A stretch of 64,000 nt of DNA from the NCBI RefSeq assembly GCF_017812015.1, contig NZ_JADQTN010000001.1, positions 164,501-228,500 on the forward strand. The letters are read 5' to 3'. Below the pieces are notes generated by a model. The model did no database searches. It saw only the letters and a program-made list of their open reading frames with translations, and was not told the DNA's origin. Origin of the DNA: Pontixanthobacter sp. CEM42 (GTDB lineage: Bacteria > Pseudomonadota > Alphaproteobacteria > Sphingomonadales > Sphingomonadaceae). Positions within the stretch are counted from its first letter, which is position 1; every line of letters begins with the position of its first letter. Both the position numbers and the translations under genes were made by a program. Positions 10,361 to 19,582 of this stretch are shown here, piece by piece.

Positions 10361-11115
10361 TGTGAATATCTCCCAGCCAAGGCCTCGAGAGAGGTGTGGT
10401 GAGTGAGGTCCAGCTGAAGCGGCGTCACCGATACAAACCCCTCGTCAATCGCCTCCAGATCAGTCCCGTGATCAAGCGTATGCTCGATCGCATGCAGCCC
10501 GAACCAATAATAGGGCAGGCCGCGTGGATCTTTCCCTTCGACTACCGAGCCGCGCGAATAGTCATGGAATCCTTGCCTGACTGCGCGAATCCCCGCAACT
10601 TTTTCGCCCGCAATCGGTGGAAAGTTTACATTTACCAGCGTGCGCTCGGGCAGCGGAGCGTCGAGCAACGGAGCGATGGCTTTCGCCGCCCATTTGCGCG
10701 TGGCATCGAATTGCTCGTGCTCGGCAGAGCGGTTGAGAACCTGACTAAGCGCGATGGAACGGATGCCTGCCAGCGCACCCTCTATGGCAGCAGAGACGGT
10801 GCCCGAATAGGTAATGTCATCGCCCAGATTGGCCCCGCGATTGACGCCGGAGAGGATCAGATCGGGCGGACTGTCCATTACCTTGCGCAAACCCAGCGTG
10901 ACCGAGTCCGTGGGCGTGCCGGTGACAGAGAAACGGCGAGGGCCGTGCGTGTGTAACCGTACCGGCGCATTGAGCGTCAGCGAATGGCCTGCGCCCGATT
11001 GCTCCTCATGCGGAGCGCACACCCAGATATCATCGCTGAATTCGGCGGCGATGTCTTCGAGCACTTTCAGGCCCGGTGCGAATATTCCGTCATCATTGGT
11101 TACGAGTATGCGCAT
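10357..11115 (-). CDS. surE: 5'/3'-nucleotidase SurE
   Basis: Survival protein SurE, a metal-dependent nucleoside monophosphate phosphatase. The 252-residue protein starts [15 protein letters not shown] with the catalytic DD pair at residues 8-9, and has SGVNRGANLG plus TYSGTVSAAIEGALAG, all hallmarks of the family. Translation is probably coupled on both sides: its ATG overlaps the serS stop by one base and its stop overlaps the LysM/M23 start by four. Confidence 0.96.
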   Translation of the reverse strand: MRILVTNDDGIFAPGLKVLEDIAAEFSDDIWVCAPHEEQSGAGHSLTLNAPVRLHTHGPRRFSVTGTPTDSVTLGLRKVMDSPPDLILSGVNRGANLGDDITYSGTVSAAIEGALAGIRSIALSQVLNRSAEHEQFDATRKWAAKAIAPLLDAPLPERTLVNVNFPPIAGEKVAGIRAVRQGFHDYSRGSVVEGKDPRGLPYYWFGLHAIEHTLDHGTDLEAIDEGFVSVTPLQLDLTHHTSLEALAGRYSQ

Positions 11116-12395
11116 CAGGATGCAGGCTCAAGCTTTTCAACTCCGCCCATGTAAGGCTGCAAAACCTCCGGAATTGCGATACTCCCGTCAGATTGCTGAT
11201 AATTCTCCATGATCGCTACAAGCGTTCGGCCAACCGCCAGGCTGGAACCGTTGAGCAGGTGGAAGAACTCGGTCTTTTTTGCTCCCTCGGGACGATAGCG
11301 TGCGTTCATCCGGCGCGGCTGGAATGCACCGCCGTTTGAGCATGAACTAATCTCGCGATAAGCCTCTTGGCCGGGCAGCCAGACTTCCAAATCGTAGGTC
11401 TTCATCATGGTCGCGCCCATGTCACCGGCGCACAGTATCATCTTGCGATAATGCAGACCCAAAGCCTGCAGCACGCTCTCTGCACAAGCAGTGATCCGCT
11501 CCAATTCGGCTTCGCTTTCGTCAGGCAAAACGGCGCTGATCAGTTCGACTTTCTCGAACTGGTGCTGGCGGATGAAGCCGCGTGTATCGCGCCCGGCAGA
11601 CCCTGCCTCGGATCGGAAGCACTGTGTCAGCGCAGTAATCCGCATCGGGAAATCGCGCTCCTCGAAAATCTGCTCACGGAAAGAATTGCCCAGCACCATT
11701 TCTGAAGTCGAGATCAACCAACGCCCATCGGTCGTTTGGAACAGATCTTCGGAGAATTTGGGCAATTGTCCCGTGCCGAACGCCGCGTCGTCGCGAACCA
11801 GCAGCGGCGGATTGCATTCGGTGTAGCCATGCTCGCCTGTGTTCTTGTCCAGCATGAACTGGCCAAGCGCGCGGTGGAGGCGCGCAATATCGCCGCGCAG
11901 GAACGTGAAGCGCGCGCCGGACAGTTTCGCCGCGGTGTCAAAATCCATACCGAGCGCAGGTCCCATATCGGCATGCTCCTGTGGCTTGAAATCAAACGTC
12001 GGTTTATCGCCCCACTGACTGATTTCGACATTGTCGTCTTCGTCCGCACCATCAGGAATGTCGTCAGCGACCAGATTGGGCAGGCGAGCCAGCGTGTCTT
12101 TCAGCTCTTCGCCAAGCTGCCGATCTTTCTCCTCCAGATCAGGCATGGCTTGCTTCAGTTCGGCCACTTCGGCCTTCAGCGCCTCGGCCTTTTCGGTGTC
12201 TCCTTGACCCATCGCCTGACCGATAGCTTTTGACGCGCCGTTACGTTTGGCCTGCGCGTCTTGGATGGCAGTGGCGGCTGAGCGTCTTGCTTCATCAAGC
12301 GTTATGATTTTTGCGGCCACAGGTTCCAACCCTCGACGCGCCATTACCGCATCGAAAGCTTCGGGATTGTCTCGGATAAATCGGATATCGTGCAT
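11115..12395 (-). CDS. serS: Seryl-tRNA synthetase
   Basis: Class II aminoacyl-tRNA synthetase charging tRNA-Ser. The N-terminal half is the antiparallel coiled-coil arm (about residues 30-105, rich in E, K and A). The catalytic core shows motif 2 ([18 protein letters not shown]) and class II segments such as [21 protein letters not shown] chose the ATG at 12395 ([14 protein letters not shown]), the universal SerRS N-terminus; the longer TTG start at 12431 is not typical. It is first in the serS-surE-LysM/M23 run. Confidence 0.95.
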   Translation of the reverse strand: MHDIRFIRDNPEAFDAVMARRGLEPVAAKIITLDEARRSAATAIQDAQAKRNGASKAIGQAMGQGDTEKAEALKAEVAELKQAMPDLEEKDRQLGEELKDTLARLPNLVADDIPDGADEDDNVEISQWGDKPTFDFKPQEHADMGPALGMDFDTAAKLSGARFTFLRGDIARLHRALGQFMLDKNTGEHGYTECNPPLLVRDDAAFGTGQLPKFSEDLFQTTDGRWLISTSEMVLGNSFREQIFEERDFPMRITALTQCFRSEAGSAGRDTRGFIRQHQFEKVELISAVLPDESEAELERITACAESVLQALGLHYRKMILCAGDMGATMMKTYDLEVWLPGQEAYREISSCSNGGAFQPRRMNARYRPEGAKKTEFFHLLNGSSLAVGRTLVAIMENYQQSDGSIAIPEVLQPYMGGVEKLEPAS

Positions 12396-12450
12396 GGGCG
12401 CGGCTATGGACTCGTTTTGGTTTGGCCTCAAGCACCGCTGTGGCTAACGC

Positions 12451-12699
12451 GTGAATATGCGCAAAGTCCTCGTCCATTTTGTCGGCTTTCGGGATGACAG
12501 GTACTGGAACGCCGTACGTATCTGGGGGCTGCCCGATATGATCCATGAGGCGTGGGACATGTATGCGGAAAATGATATCGCGCCCGGCGATATCATCATC
12601 TTCGCCAATGGAGACTGGAACCAAAAACCGCGCAGCTTCACTGTGGAAGCCGCGCGGTCTCGGGAAACCAGACGCATCGGGAGAGAAACGTCCGGCTGA
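12451..12699 (+). CDS. Small conserved-looking hypothetical protein
   Basis: A reading frame of 82 codons (GTG at 12451; ATG at 12457 is an equally good start). The sequence VHFVGFRDDRYWNAVRIWG followed by PDMIHEAWDMYAENDIAPGD resembles short hypothetical proteins I have seen in other alphaproteobacteria that share the VHFVGF and W-D-x-R/Y-A pattern. It is divergent to serS and convergent with the TonB receptor. Its 3' third also encodes a strong hairpin that looks like the receptor's terminator. Function unknown. Confidence 0.6.
   Translation: MNMRKVLVHFVGFRDDRYWNAVRIWGLPDMIHEAWDMYAENDIAPGDIIIFANGDWNQKPRSFTVEAARSRETRRIGRETSG
12623..12658 (-). terminator. Rho-independent terminator for the TonB receptor, inside the neighbouring gene
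   Basis: On the minus strand the hairpin arms are ACCGCGC plus GAAGC against GCTTC plus GCGCGGT, 12 pairs with one mismatch and a 6-base loop, followed by TTTTTGG. It lies 53 to 88 bp past the receptor stop codon and inside the 3' coding part of the convergent small gene. Confidence 0.65.
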
Positions 12700-12710
12700 G
12701 TTGGTTGCCG

Positions 12711-15056
12711 TTAGAAGCGGAACTCGCCAGTTACAAACACCCGGCGCGGATCGCCGTAGAAGCCGGTGAGCGTACCTTCTAGTCCGAGCGTCGGCGCGAA
12801 TGGCATGCCATTGGTGCCGCCTGCGACGAAGTTGTATCCGGCCACGATGTAGCGTTTGTTGGTCAGGTTCTTGCCGTGAACACCAATCGACCAACGGTCG
12901 CTGTCGGCGGTGTAGACAATGCTGGCATCGAGCAGGACAAACCCGTCCTGATCGAGGAACGCGTTGGGCGTTTCAAACTGGCTGGCATCGGATCGCATAC
13001 TAACCCCGCCAATCAGATCGACGATCCCGTCAGCAACCGGCAGACCCAGATCGAACCCTGCATTGACCGTGAATTCCGGCGTATTCTGGAATACCCGCTG
13101 GTTCGCTACATCATTGCCGAATGCGTCGATGAACTGGTTGTATTTCGCATCGACATAGCCGAGCGACCAATTGACGTTGAAGCGGCTTCCCGCACCGGCA
13201 AAATCCCTGCCGACCAGCGCGTTGCCTTCAAATTCGAAGCCGTTCACATCCGCTTCGCCAGCGTTGCTGGTGATGCCGATGAAGCTGTCATTCACGCCGT
13301 CATTATTGGTATCGACGCCGACCGATCCGGGGATCTGGATGCCAGTGTAATCGCCTTTGAAGGCAGCAACAGCAATGTTCAGGCGGTTGTCGAGCAGCGA
13401 GGCTTTCCAGCCCAGCTCATAGCTATCGACCGTTTCGGGATCGAAGCTGAGGAACTGGAACTGGTCGTCGAAATCGATGTCGCCATCGCCGTCCAGATCG
13501 GGCGCCGCGCTGGTCTGGCCGCGCGGATCGAAGCCGCCGCCCTTGAAGCCGCGTGAATAGGTGAAGTAGATATTGTGGTTCTCGTTCGGCTTGTAGCTGA
13601 TCGAGGCACGCGGGGTGAATTCCTCGAATGTCTGGCTGCCATTGAAATCCGACGTGACGGCGATGGGGATGGCAGTCGATGGCGGGAACAGATCGGAGAA
13701 CCCGCCAATAAAGGTCGTCCTGAGGACTCGGCTGGTACGTTTGTCGCTGGTGAAACGACCGCCAACCGATATGCTCAGCTGCTCGGAGATGTCATAGGTG
13801 AAATCGCCGAAGATCGACCACGTCTTGGTGTTCACATCACCCAATGTTTGCGCATTCAGGCCGGGCAGATTGATCAGATTGCCGGTATTGGCCAGCAGCA
13901 CATCGAAGGCGGTGAACGCGTTCGCGTCGAGATAATACGCGCCGATCACACCGTTTAGATTGTCGCTTTCATAGAGCAGCTGCAATTCTTGGCTAAACTG
14001 GTCGTTCTCGTAAATTGCGGGAACGTCCAGATCGCCCGACGGCAGGCTGTCGAAATCAATCGGCGTAGTCGATTTGTCTTCGCGATAGCCGGTGATACTT
14101 TTCAGTGTGATCGTGTCGCTCACTTCGACCGCGATGTTGAGCGCGCCGCCATAGGCTTCGACTTCCTGATCGACGACATTCAGACCTGCGCGAGTATCGT
14201 AAACATCATCCAGCACCGGAGCGCCGCTTAGCAGTCCGGGAATCAAGCGATGCCCCTGACGGGCCTCGCTATTGTCTTTCACATAATCGCCCGACAGGCG
14301 TGCGAAGACAGGGCCATTGTCAAATTCCAGTGTGGCGCGGCCAGCCCAAACATCTTTGTTGTAATTCTCGACGCCCTGCAGGTTGAGATTGTCACCAAAA
14401 CCGCCACGGCTAAGGCGCGCCGCGCTTGCGCCGAATTTCAAACTGTCGGAGATCGGCGCGGAGCCGCTGACTACCAGATCGGCTTGATTGTATGAGCCGT
14501 ATGTCCCGCGCACTTTCAGCTCGACATCATCAGGCAAACGGCGGGTCACATATTTGATTGCACCGCCGATTGTGTTGCGGCCATAGAGCGTACCTTGCGG
14601 TCCGCGCAGAACCTCGATCCGCTCGACATCATAGATATCCAGAACGGCGGCTTGCGGGCGGTTGATGTATACATCATCAACATAAAGACCGACGCCGGCC
14701 TCGAAACCCGCGACGGGATCCTGTTGTCCGACACCGCGGATGAAGGCGGTCAGCGTGGTGTTGGTGCCGCGCGAGACTTCCAATGTGAGGTTGGGGACTT
14801 TCTGGCCGATTTCGGTCAGTTCCAATGTACCGGTCTTGGCCAATTCTTCACCGCTTACCGCGGTAATGGATAGCGGCACATCGACGATGCGCTCCTCGCG
14901 GCGACGTGCAGTGACGGTGATGATCGGATCGTCACTGCCGGCCTCGGCAGTTTCGCTTCCGTCGATGTCCTGCGCAAGGGCAGGTGTAGCGGTGAAAGCA
15001 AGCGCGGCGGTGCCCGCCATCAAGCTACAAATTAGTGTGCGATTGGTGAAACGCAT
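12711..15056 (-). CDS. TonB-dependent outer-membrane receptor
   Basis: Outer-membrane active transporter of about 781 residues. A signal peptide ends near ALAQ, followed by a short linker with IITVTARRREERIVDVP (TonB-box region), a plug domain (roughly residues 45-165, with RIEVLRGPQGTLYGRNTIGGAI) and a 22-strand-type barrel ending in a terminal phenylalanine. I chose the ATG at 15056 (MRFTNRTL) because GGGAGAG precedes it; a longer frame to 15104 has no signal at its start. The ligand is unknown. It lies divergent to a TetR gene, which likely controls it. Confidence 0.93.
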   Translation of the reverse strand: MRFTNRTLICSLMAGTAALAFTATPALAQDIDGSETAEAGSDDPIITVTARRREERIVDVPLSITAVSGEELAKTGTLELTEIGQKVPNLTLEVSRGTNTTLTAFIRGVGQQDPVAGFEAGVGLYVDDVYINRPQAAVLDIYDVERIEVLRGPQGTLYGRNTIGGAIKYVTRRLPDDVELKVRGTYGSYNQADLVVSGSAPISDSLKFGASAARLSRGGFGDNLNLQGVENYNKDVWAGRATLEFDNGPVFARLSGDYVKDNSEARQGHRLIPGLLSGAPVLDDVYDTRAGLNVVDQEVEAYGGALNIAVEVSDTITLKSITGYREDKSTTPIDFDSLPSGDLDVPAIYENDQFSQELQLLYESDNLNGVIGAYYLDANAFTAFDVLLANTGNLINLPGLNAQTLGDVNTKTWSIFGDFTYDISEQLSISVGGRFTSDKRTSRVLRTTFIGGFSDLFPPSTAIPIAVTSDFNGSQTFEEFTPRASISYKPNENHNIYFTYSRGFKGGGFDPRGQTSAAPDLDGDGDIDFDDQFQFLSFDPETVDSYELGWKASLLDNRLNIAVAAFKGDYTGIQIPGSVGVDTNNDGVNDSFIGITSNAGEADVNGFEFEGNALVGRDFAGAGSRFNVNWSLGYVDAKYNQFIDAFGNDVANQRVFQNTPEFTVNAGFDLGLPVADGIVDLIGGVSMRSDASQFETPNAFLDQDGFVLLDASIVYTADSDRWSIGVHGKNLTNKRYIVAGYNFVAGGTNGMPFAPTLGLEGTLTGFYGDPRRVFVTGEFRF

Positions 15057-15088
15057 CGATTCTCTCCCATGTTTCTGACTCTTTAATA

Positions 15089-15111
15089 TTGAAATATGAA
15101 CCAACTTTCAA
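15089..15111. promoter_or_regulatory. Candidate operator between TonB receptor and TetR gene
   Basis: Inverted repeat TTGAAA-N11-TTTCAA in the 100-bp divergent spacer. Position and AT-rich character suit a TetR-family operator overlapping both promoters. The arms are only six bases long, so chance occurrence is possible. Confidence 0.35.
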
Positions 15112-15156
15112 GTTTAGTCTTGCGAGGAATCGATTTGCCGCCTACGCAAACTCTCA

Positions 15157-15798
15157 ATGGGGTCGGGAAGGTCAGCAGCCATCGTGCAAACTCAACAGCA
15201 GCCTGAAAAGCAACCGCGTACCGAGCGTGGGCGCAAAACGCTGCGCAAATTGCTTGATGCTGCAACTGTCGAATTTGGTGAGAAGGGCTTTCACGAAGCC
15301 TCGATCAGCGGGATTACGCGCCGCGCAGGTGTCGCGCTGGGCAGTTTCTACACCTATTTCGAATCCAAGGACGCGATCTTCCGCGCGCTGGTCGCCGATA
15401 TGAGCGATTCGGTAAAACACGCCGCCCGTGAAGCGATTGACGGGCGTATGACGGCGCTGGAGATTGAACGCGCTGCGCTCAAAGGCTTCCTCGACTTCGC
15501 GGGCGAGCATAAGGAAATTTACCGGATCATCGACGAGGCGGAATTTGTCGATCCGGCCAGCTACCAAAACCATTACGAGACAATCGCCGAACGCATTTTG
15601 GACCGGCTCAAAGCTGGCGCTGCCGAAGGGCACTTCCGCGCCGATCCGCAAGAAGCACACGCATGGGCGCTGATGGGAATGAACGTGTTCCTTGGCCTAC
15701 GTTATGCGATTTGGGGTCGGGAAGACGACATGTCGTCAGACGAAGTCGCCGCCGCCGCCAATGCGATGCTGGCGCATGGGATCGCTGACTCGAAGTAG
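15157..15798 (+). CDS. TetR-family transcriptional regulator
   Basis: A 213-residue regulator. The N-terminal helix-turn-helix is visible at about residues 45-75 (ISGITRRAGVALGSFYTYFESK), preceded by a basic stretch RTERGRKTLRKLLDAA. The C-terminal two thirds should form the ligand pocket. The start is either ATG 15157 or GTG 15184; the latter has GGGAAGG upstream. Position opposite a TonB receptor suggests it represses that receptor in response to the imported compound or its product. That link is inference. Confidence 0.9.
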   Translation: MGSGRSAAIVQTQQQPEKQPRTERGRKTLRKLLDAATVEFGEKGFHEASISGITRRAGVALGSFYTYFESKDAIFRALVADMSDSVKHAAREAIDGRMTALEIERAALKGFLDFAGEHKEIYRIIDEAEFVDPASYQNHYETIAERILDRLKAGAAEGHFRADPQEAHAWALMGMNVFLGLRYAIWGREDDMSSDEVAAAANAMLAHGIADSK

Positions 15799-15887
15799 TC
15801 CCAGCCGCATGTTTGAACGGAACGAATTGCCGCGCGCTCCGTTTCCTGAACTTCAAACACACAATCAGCAGATGATAGGCGGCGGCA

Positions 15888-16535
15888 ATGGACAGAGGAT
15901 ATTTGGGCGTAGGACTTGCAGCTTTGGCAGCCGGTACAGCAGTAGTGGCTGCTGCAGCAGACCAAACCGAACAGCCGCAATATACTGTCATCAGCACAGC
16001 GGATAATATTGAAGTGCGCGAATATGCGCCGATGATTGTCGCGCAGGCCGAAGTTTCCGGCGATCGCCGCCGGGCCATGGGGCGCGGCTTTCGGATCATT
16101 GCCGATTATATCTTCGGAAATAACCTATCCCAGAAAGATATCGCAATGACATCGCCGGTTACGCAGCAAGCGAACCCGCGCTCTCAAGGCGAACAGATCG
16201 CGATGACCTCCCCGGTCACTCAGCAAAGCGATGGTGAGACGTGGCAAGTGCGCTTTATCATGCCCTCGAAATATACCATGGAAACGCTGCCGAAGCCGAA
16301 TAATCCCGACGTGACCCTGATTGAGGTTCCGGCCAAAAAAGTCGCCGTGATCCGATTCTCCGGCTGGGCATGGCAGGAGAGAGTCGATCAGCACGAGAGC
16401 GACTTGAAAGCCTATCTGGCGGCGACCGAACACACCGCAGCAGCGTCACCAACATATGCCTTCTATGACGCGCCGGGCACACCTCCGGAACAACGCCGCA
16501 ACGAAGTGATGATCGAACTGGCAGAGGCTGAATAG
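15888..16535 (+). CDS. SOUL-family heme-binding-like protein
   Basis: A 215-residue protein with an N-terminal hydrophobic segment (about 5-24) that may be a signal peptide or anchor, then a SOUL/HBP fold. Diagnostic features are NIEVREYAPMIVAQ, FGNNLSQKDIAMTSPV and the second copy QIAMTSPVTQQ; the family often shows this doubled IAMTxPV element. Likely periplasmic or membrane-anchored. SOUL proteins bind heme or tetrapyrroles in some organisms, but binding here cannot be read from sequence. It runs convergent with sppA, 7 bp apart. Confidence 0.88.
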   Translation: MDRGYLGVGLAALAAGTAVVAAAADQTEQPQYTVISTADNIEVREYAPMIVAQAEVSGDRRRAMGRGFRIIADYIFGNNLSQKDIAMTSPVTQQANPRSQGEQIAMTSPVTQQSDGETWQVRFIMPSKYTMETLPKPNNPDVTLIEVPAKKVAVIRFSGWAWQERVDQHESDLKAYLAATEHTAAASPTYAFYDAPGTPPEQRRNEVMIELAEAE

Positions 16536-16542
16536 CCCCAGC

Positions 16543-18429
16543 TCAGTCCGCGAAGAACGCCGCCGCCTTTGCGAACCAACCCTTAGGCGGCGTTTTGGCT
16601 GCAGCAACATTCGGCGATACCGGACATTCCAAGCAATAGGCCTGCATTCCGCGCACGGTTAGCAATCTGTTGAGATCCAGCTGAGCCTGCCCGATGAGCG
16701 CTTGCTGTTGACCGGCGACCATCGCGAATAGATCGCTATTTTGCCGGGCCGTATCAGCGTCATCATCCATCAACAAGCTGCGGAGCAACGTGCTATATCC
16801 GTCGGGCCCGTAGCCGAGATATTGCGCATGCCAAGCACCCTCTTCGAGGCCTGCTTTCTCAGCCGCATAGGCCAAGGCATCTTCGATCCCGCCATATTGA
16901 TCGACCAAGCCGATTTGGCGTGCTGTTCCGCCATCCCAGACGCGCCCTTGACCAATTGCGTCCACTTCCTGTGTGGTCTTGCCGCGTGCTTCCGCAACGC
17001 GGGTGAGGAAGTCGTTATAGCCGTCTTCGATGGAAACTTGCAGAATTGTATCGACTTCCGGGGTGAACCCGCCAATTAGATCGGGTTGACCCGACAGCGG
17101 CGTTGATTGCACACCATCTGCATTGACGCCCCATTCTGCAGCTGCATCTTCGAATGTCGGAATGACCGCAAAAATGCCGATAGATCCAGTGATCGTTTCC
17201 GGTTCCGCAAAGATACGGTCAGCGGGTGTGGCCACCCAGTAACCGCCACTTGCCGCTACATTGGCCATCGATACGACTATCGGAATCTCTTTCGCCTTAT
17301 GACGCAGGATCGCGCGGCGGATTTCCTCTGATGCGAGAACCGAGCCGCCCGGTGAATCTACCCGGACCACCAGCGCCTTGAATTCTTCATCCAACGCATC
17401 ATCGAGCAATGCGGCAATGCGATCACCGCCTGCAGTACCGGGGCCAGCATCGCCGTCTACGATCTCACCTGCGATGGTAACAACACCAATGGCATCACCT
17501 TCGGTATCGACCGGATTGTCGGCCAGCCATGCACCAAGTTCGGTATACGCGAAGGTGCCGGGCGCATCGTCCCATTCATCCTCACCCGCGATTTCTGCGA
17601 CGCGCGCTCCGAATGCGACCTTGTCACCAAGCTTGTCGACCATACCTGCGGCAAGCGCGGCTTGCGCCAAATCGCCTTGACTCGCCTGCACCCACTCGGC
17701 GGGTGTTTTGGTCGCGAGATCGAGATTGATATCAGGCCGCGCTTTTTTGACATTGGCTTGCCATTCTTCCCACAGCGAACCGTACAGTTGCTGGTAATTC
17801 TCGCGCGCTTCGGGTGACATGTCGCTCCGCGAGAAGGGCTCGACTGCGGACTTGTACGTGCCGACCTTATAAACGCGTGCATTGATGTTCAGATTGTCCA
17901 ACAGCTCTCCATAATAGAGCCGCGAACCGCCTGGGCCTGCAATCACGGCACCGCCCAATGGATCGACCCAGACTTCGCTCGAATGCGCGGCGAGCATCAT
18001 GGCATCGTCGCCATAACCGATCGCGTAAGTGAGCACGGGCTTGTCAGCGGCTTTAACCCGGTCGAGTGCTTCGCCAATGGTTTGCATATGGACATGCCCA
18101 CCGCCGACAAAGCTGGTCAGATCGAGCACAACGGTTTTGATCCGCTCGTCAGTCGCGGCGGTATTGAGCGCATGAACGACGTCGCGAACCTGGAATTCGG
18201 CAAGTGGTGCTTGGCCGCTCAAGAAAGCTTCCAGTGGGTCGACCTCTGTGCGTTCCTCAACCACGACACCTTTCAGATCGAGCAGCAAGGCGCCTTCCTG
18301 AACCAATGCCGGGCTAGGCCGCGCAGTCAAAATAGAGAAGATTGCCCAGAAGAACAGCAGCAGGAAGATTAGAGCCAAGAAATCCTTGATACCCCGTAAA
18401 AGCCGCCAAACTTTACCTGCAAATGCCAT
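16543..18429 (-). CDS. sppA: Signal peptide peptidase SppA, long (67K) type
   Basis: Membrane-anchored serine protease that degrades cleaved signal peptides. The 628-residue protein has one N-terminal transmembrane helix (about 15-35) and two tandem S49 domains. The general-base lysine region is YKVGTYKSAVEPFSR and the nucleophile region is VAASGGYWVATPADRIFAEP with TGSIGIF after it. Length matches E. coli SppA rather than the short SohB/SppA36 types. It stands divergent to pyrB and convergent to the SOUL gene. Confidence 0.94.
   Translation of the reverse strand: MAFAGKVWRLLRGIKDFLALIFLLLFFWAIFSILTARPSPALVQEGALLLDLKGVVVEERTEVDPLEAFLSGQAPLAEFQVRDVVHALNTAATDERIKTVVLDLTSFVGGGHVHMQTIGEALDRVKAADKPVLTYAIGYGDDAMMLAAHSSEVWVDPLGGAVIAGPGGSRLYYGELLDNLNINARVYKVGTYKSAVEPFSRSDMSPEARENYQQLYGSLWEEWQANVKKARPDINLDLATKTPAEWVQASQGDLAQAALAAGMVDKLGDKVAFGARVAEIAGEDEWDDAPGTFAYTELGAWLADNPVDTEGDAIGVVTIAGEIVDGDAGPGTAGGDRIAALLDDALDEEFKALVVRVDSPGGSVLASEEIRRAILRHKAKEIPIVVSMANVAASGGYWVATPADRIFAEPETITGSIGIFAVIPTFEDAAAEWGVNADGVQSTPLSGQPDLIGGFTPEVDTILQVSIEDGYNDFLTRVAEARGKTTQEVDAIGQGRVWDGGTARQIGLVDQYGGIEDALAYAAEKAGLEEGAWHAQYLGYGPDGYSTLLRSLLMDDDADTARQNSDLFAMVAGQQQALIGQAQLDLNRLLTVRGMQAYCLECPVSPNVAAAKTPPKGWFAKAAAFFAD
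16556..16596 (+). terminator. Possible terminator of the SOUL gene, inside sppA
   Basis: Arms AACGCCGCC (16556-16564) and GGCGGCGTT (16586-16594) form nine perfect pairs around a 21-base loop, ending in TTTT. It lies 21 bp past the SOUL stop codon and within the 3' coding end of sppA. The loop is long and the U-tract short. Confidence 0.45.
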
Positions 18430-18541
18430 ATGTAAATTCTCTCTAAATCCGATATTGCAACCTAGTTAGGGACTGAATGCCCTGTACGCCAGCCGAATCC
18501 ACTTGAGCAGCGGACGTGCCTCGACTAGGGGCTTGGCTTTA

Positions 18542-19582
18542 ATGACATCGACGCAATCCTCATCTGGCACCTCACGGGAATATCCCGCAGGTTCGCTGGC
18601 CTTTCCGCATCGCGATCTGCTGGGCATTGGCCAGCTGGAGCGCCACGAAATCCTATTCCTGCTCGATGAGGCGGAACAATGGGTGGATTTGAACCGCCAG
18701 ACCGCGAAGCATAGCGATGCTCTGGCTGGTCTGACGATCATCAATGCATTCTTTGAAAACTCCACGCGGACGCTGCTGAGCTTCGAGATTGCGGGCAAGC
18801 GTCTGGGCGCGGATGTCGTCAATATGCATGCGGCGCAATCGAGCGTGAAAAAAGGTGAGACGCTGATCGACACCGCGATCACGCTCAATGCTATGCGTGC
18901 CGATGCAATTGTCATCCGGCACGGTTCCAGCGGCGCGGTCGAATTGATTGCGAGCAAGGTCGATTGCCCGGTACTGAATGCCGGCGACGGGCAGCATGAG
19001 CATCCGACACAGGGCCTGCTCGACGCGCTGGCTTTGCGTCATGCTTTGCGCGAGCGCGGACACAATGCCGATGATTTCACCGGTCTCACGGTCACTATCT
19101 GCGGCGATATTCTGCATAGCCGCGTTGCGCGATCAAATATTCTCTGCCTCACCGCACTTGGCGCATCAGTGCGCTTGTGCGCGCCGCCAGCGCTGATGCC
19201 TGCAGAGGTGGAAGCGATGGGCGCTCAGCCATTTAGCAATTTTGATGCGGCATTGGATGGTAGTGACGTCGTAATGATGTTGCGGCTTCAGACCGAGCGT
19301 ATGGAGGGCCAGTTCATCCCTTCCGCGCGCGAATATCATCATCTGTTTGGCCTCACTCAAGACAGGCTGCAGCGTGCTGCACCCGATGCACTGGTTATGC
19401 ATCCCGGCCCGATGAATCGCGGGGTCGAGATTGATAGCGAAGTAGCCGATATGATCGGCCGATCTATCATTACGCGTCAGGTTGAGATGGGCGTTGCGAT
19501 CCGGATGGCAGCGCTCGATGTGCTGACACGGAAAACTCGCGGTGTCGAAGGCTGGGTTGAACCTAAGGAGCGCTGGGCATGA
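18542..19582 (+). CDS. pyrB: Aspartate carbamoyltransferase catalytic subunit
   Basis: Second step of pyrimidine synthesis: carbamoyl phosphate plus aspartate to carbamoyl aspartate. Motifs seen are the carbamoyl-phosphate loop FFENSTRT, the [13 protein letters not shown] segment and [12 protein letters not shown] chose the ATG at 18542 with AGGGG upstream; an in-frame TTG at 18503 would add 13 residues. Length is about 346. Its stop overlaps the next gene by 4 bases. That neighbour is a dihydroorotase homologue lacking metal ligands, so PyrB is probably the class A/Pseudomonas-like type that forms a complex with an inactive PyrC'. Confidence 0.96.
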   Translation: MTSTQSSSGTSREYPAGSLAFPHRDLLGIGQLERHEILFLLDEAEQWVDLNRQTAKHSDALAGLTIINAFFENSTRTLLSFEIAGKRLGADVVNMHAAQSSVKKGETLIDTAITLNAMRADAIVIRHGSSGAVELIASKVDCPVLNAGDGQHEHPTQGLLDALALRHALRERGHNADDFTGLTVTICGDILHSRVARSNILCLTALGASVRLCAPPALMPAEVEAMGAQPFSNFDAALDGSDVVMMLRLQTERMEGQFIPSAREYHHLFGLTQDRLQRAAPDALVMHPGPMNRGVEIDSEVADMIGRSIITRQVEMGVAIRMAALDVLTRKTRGVEGWVEPKERWA

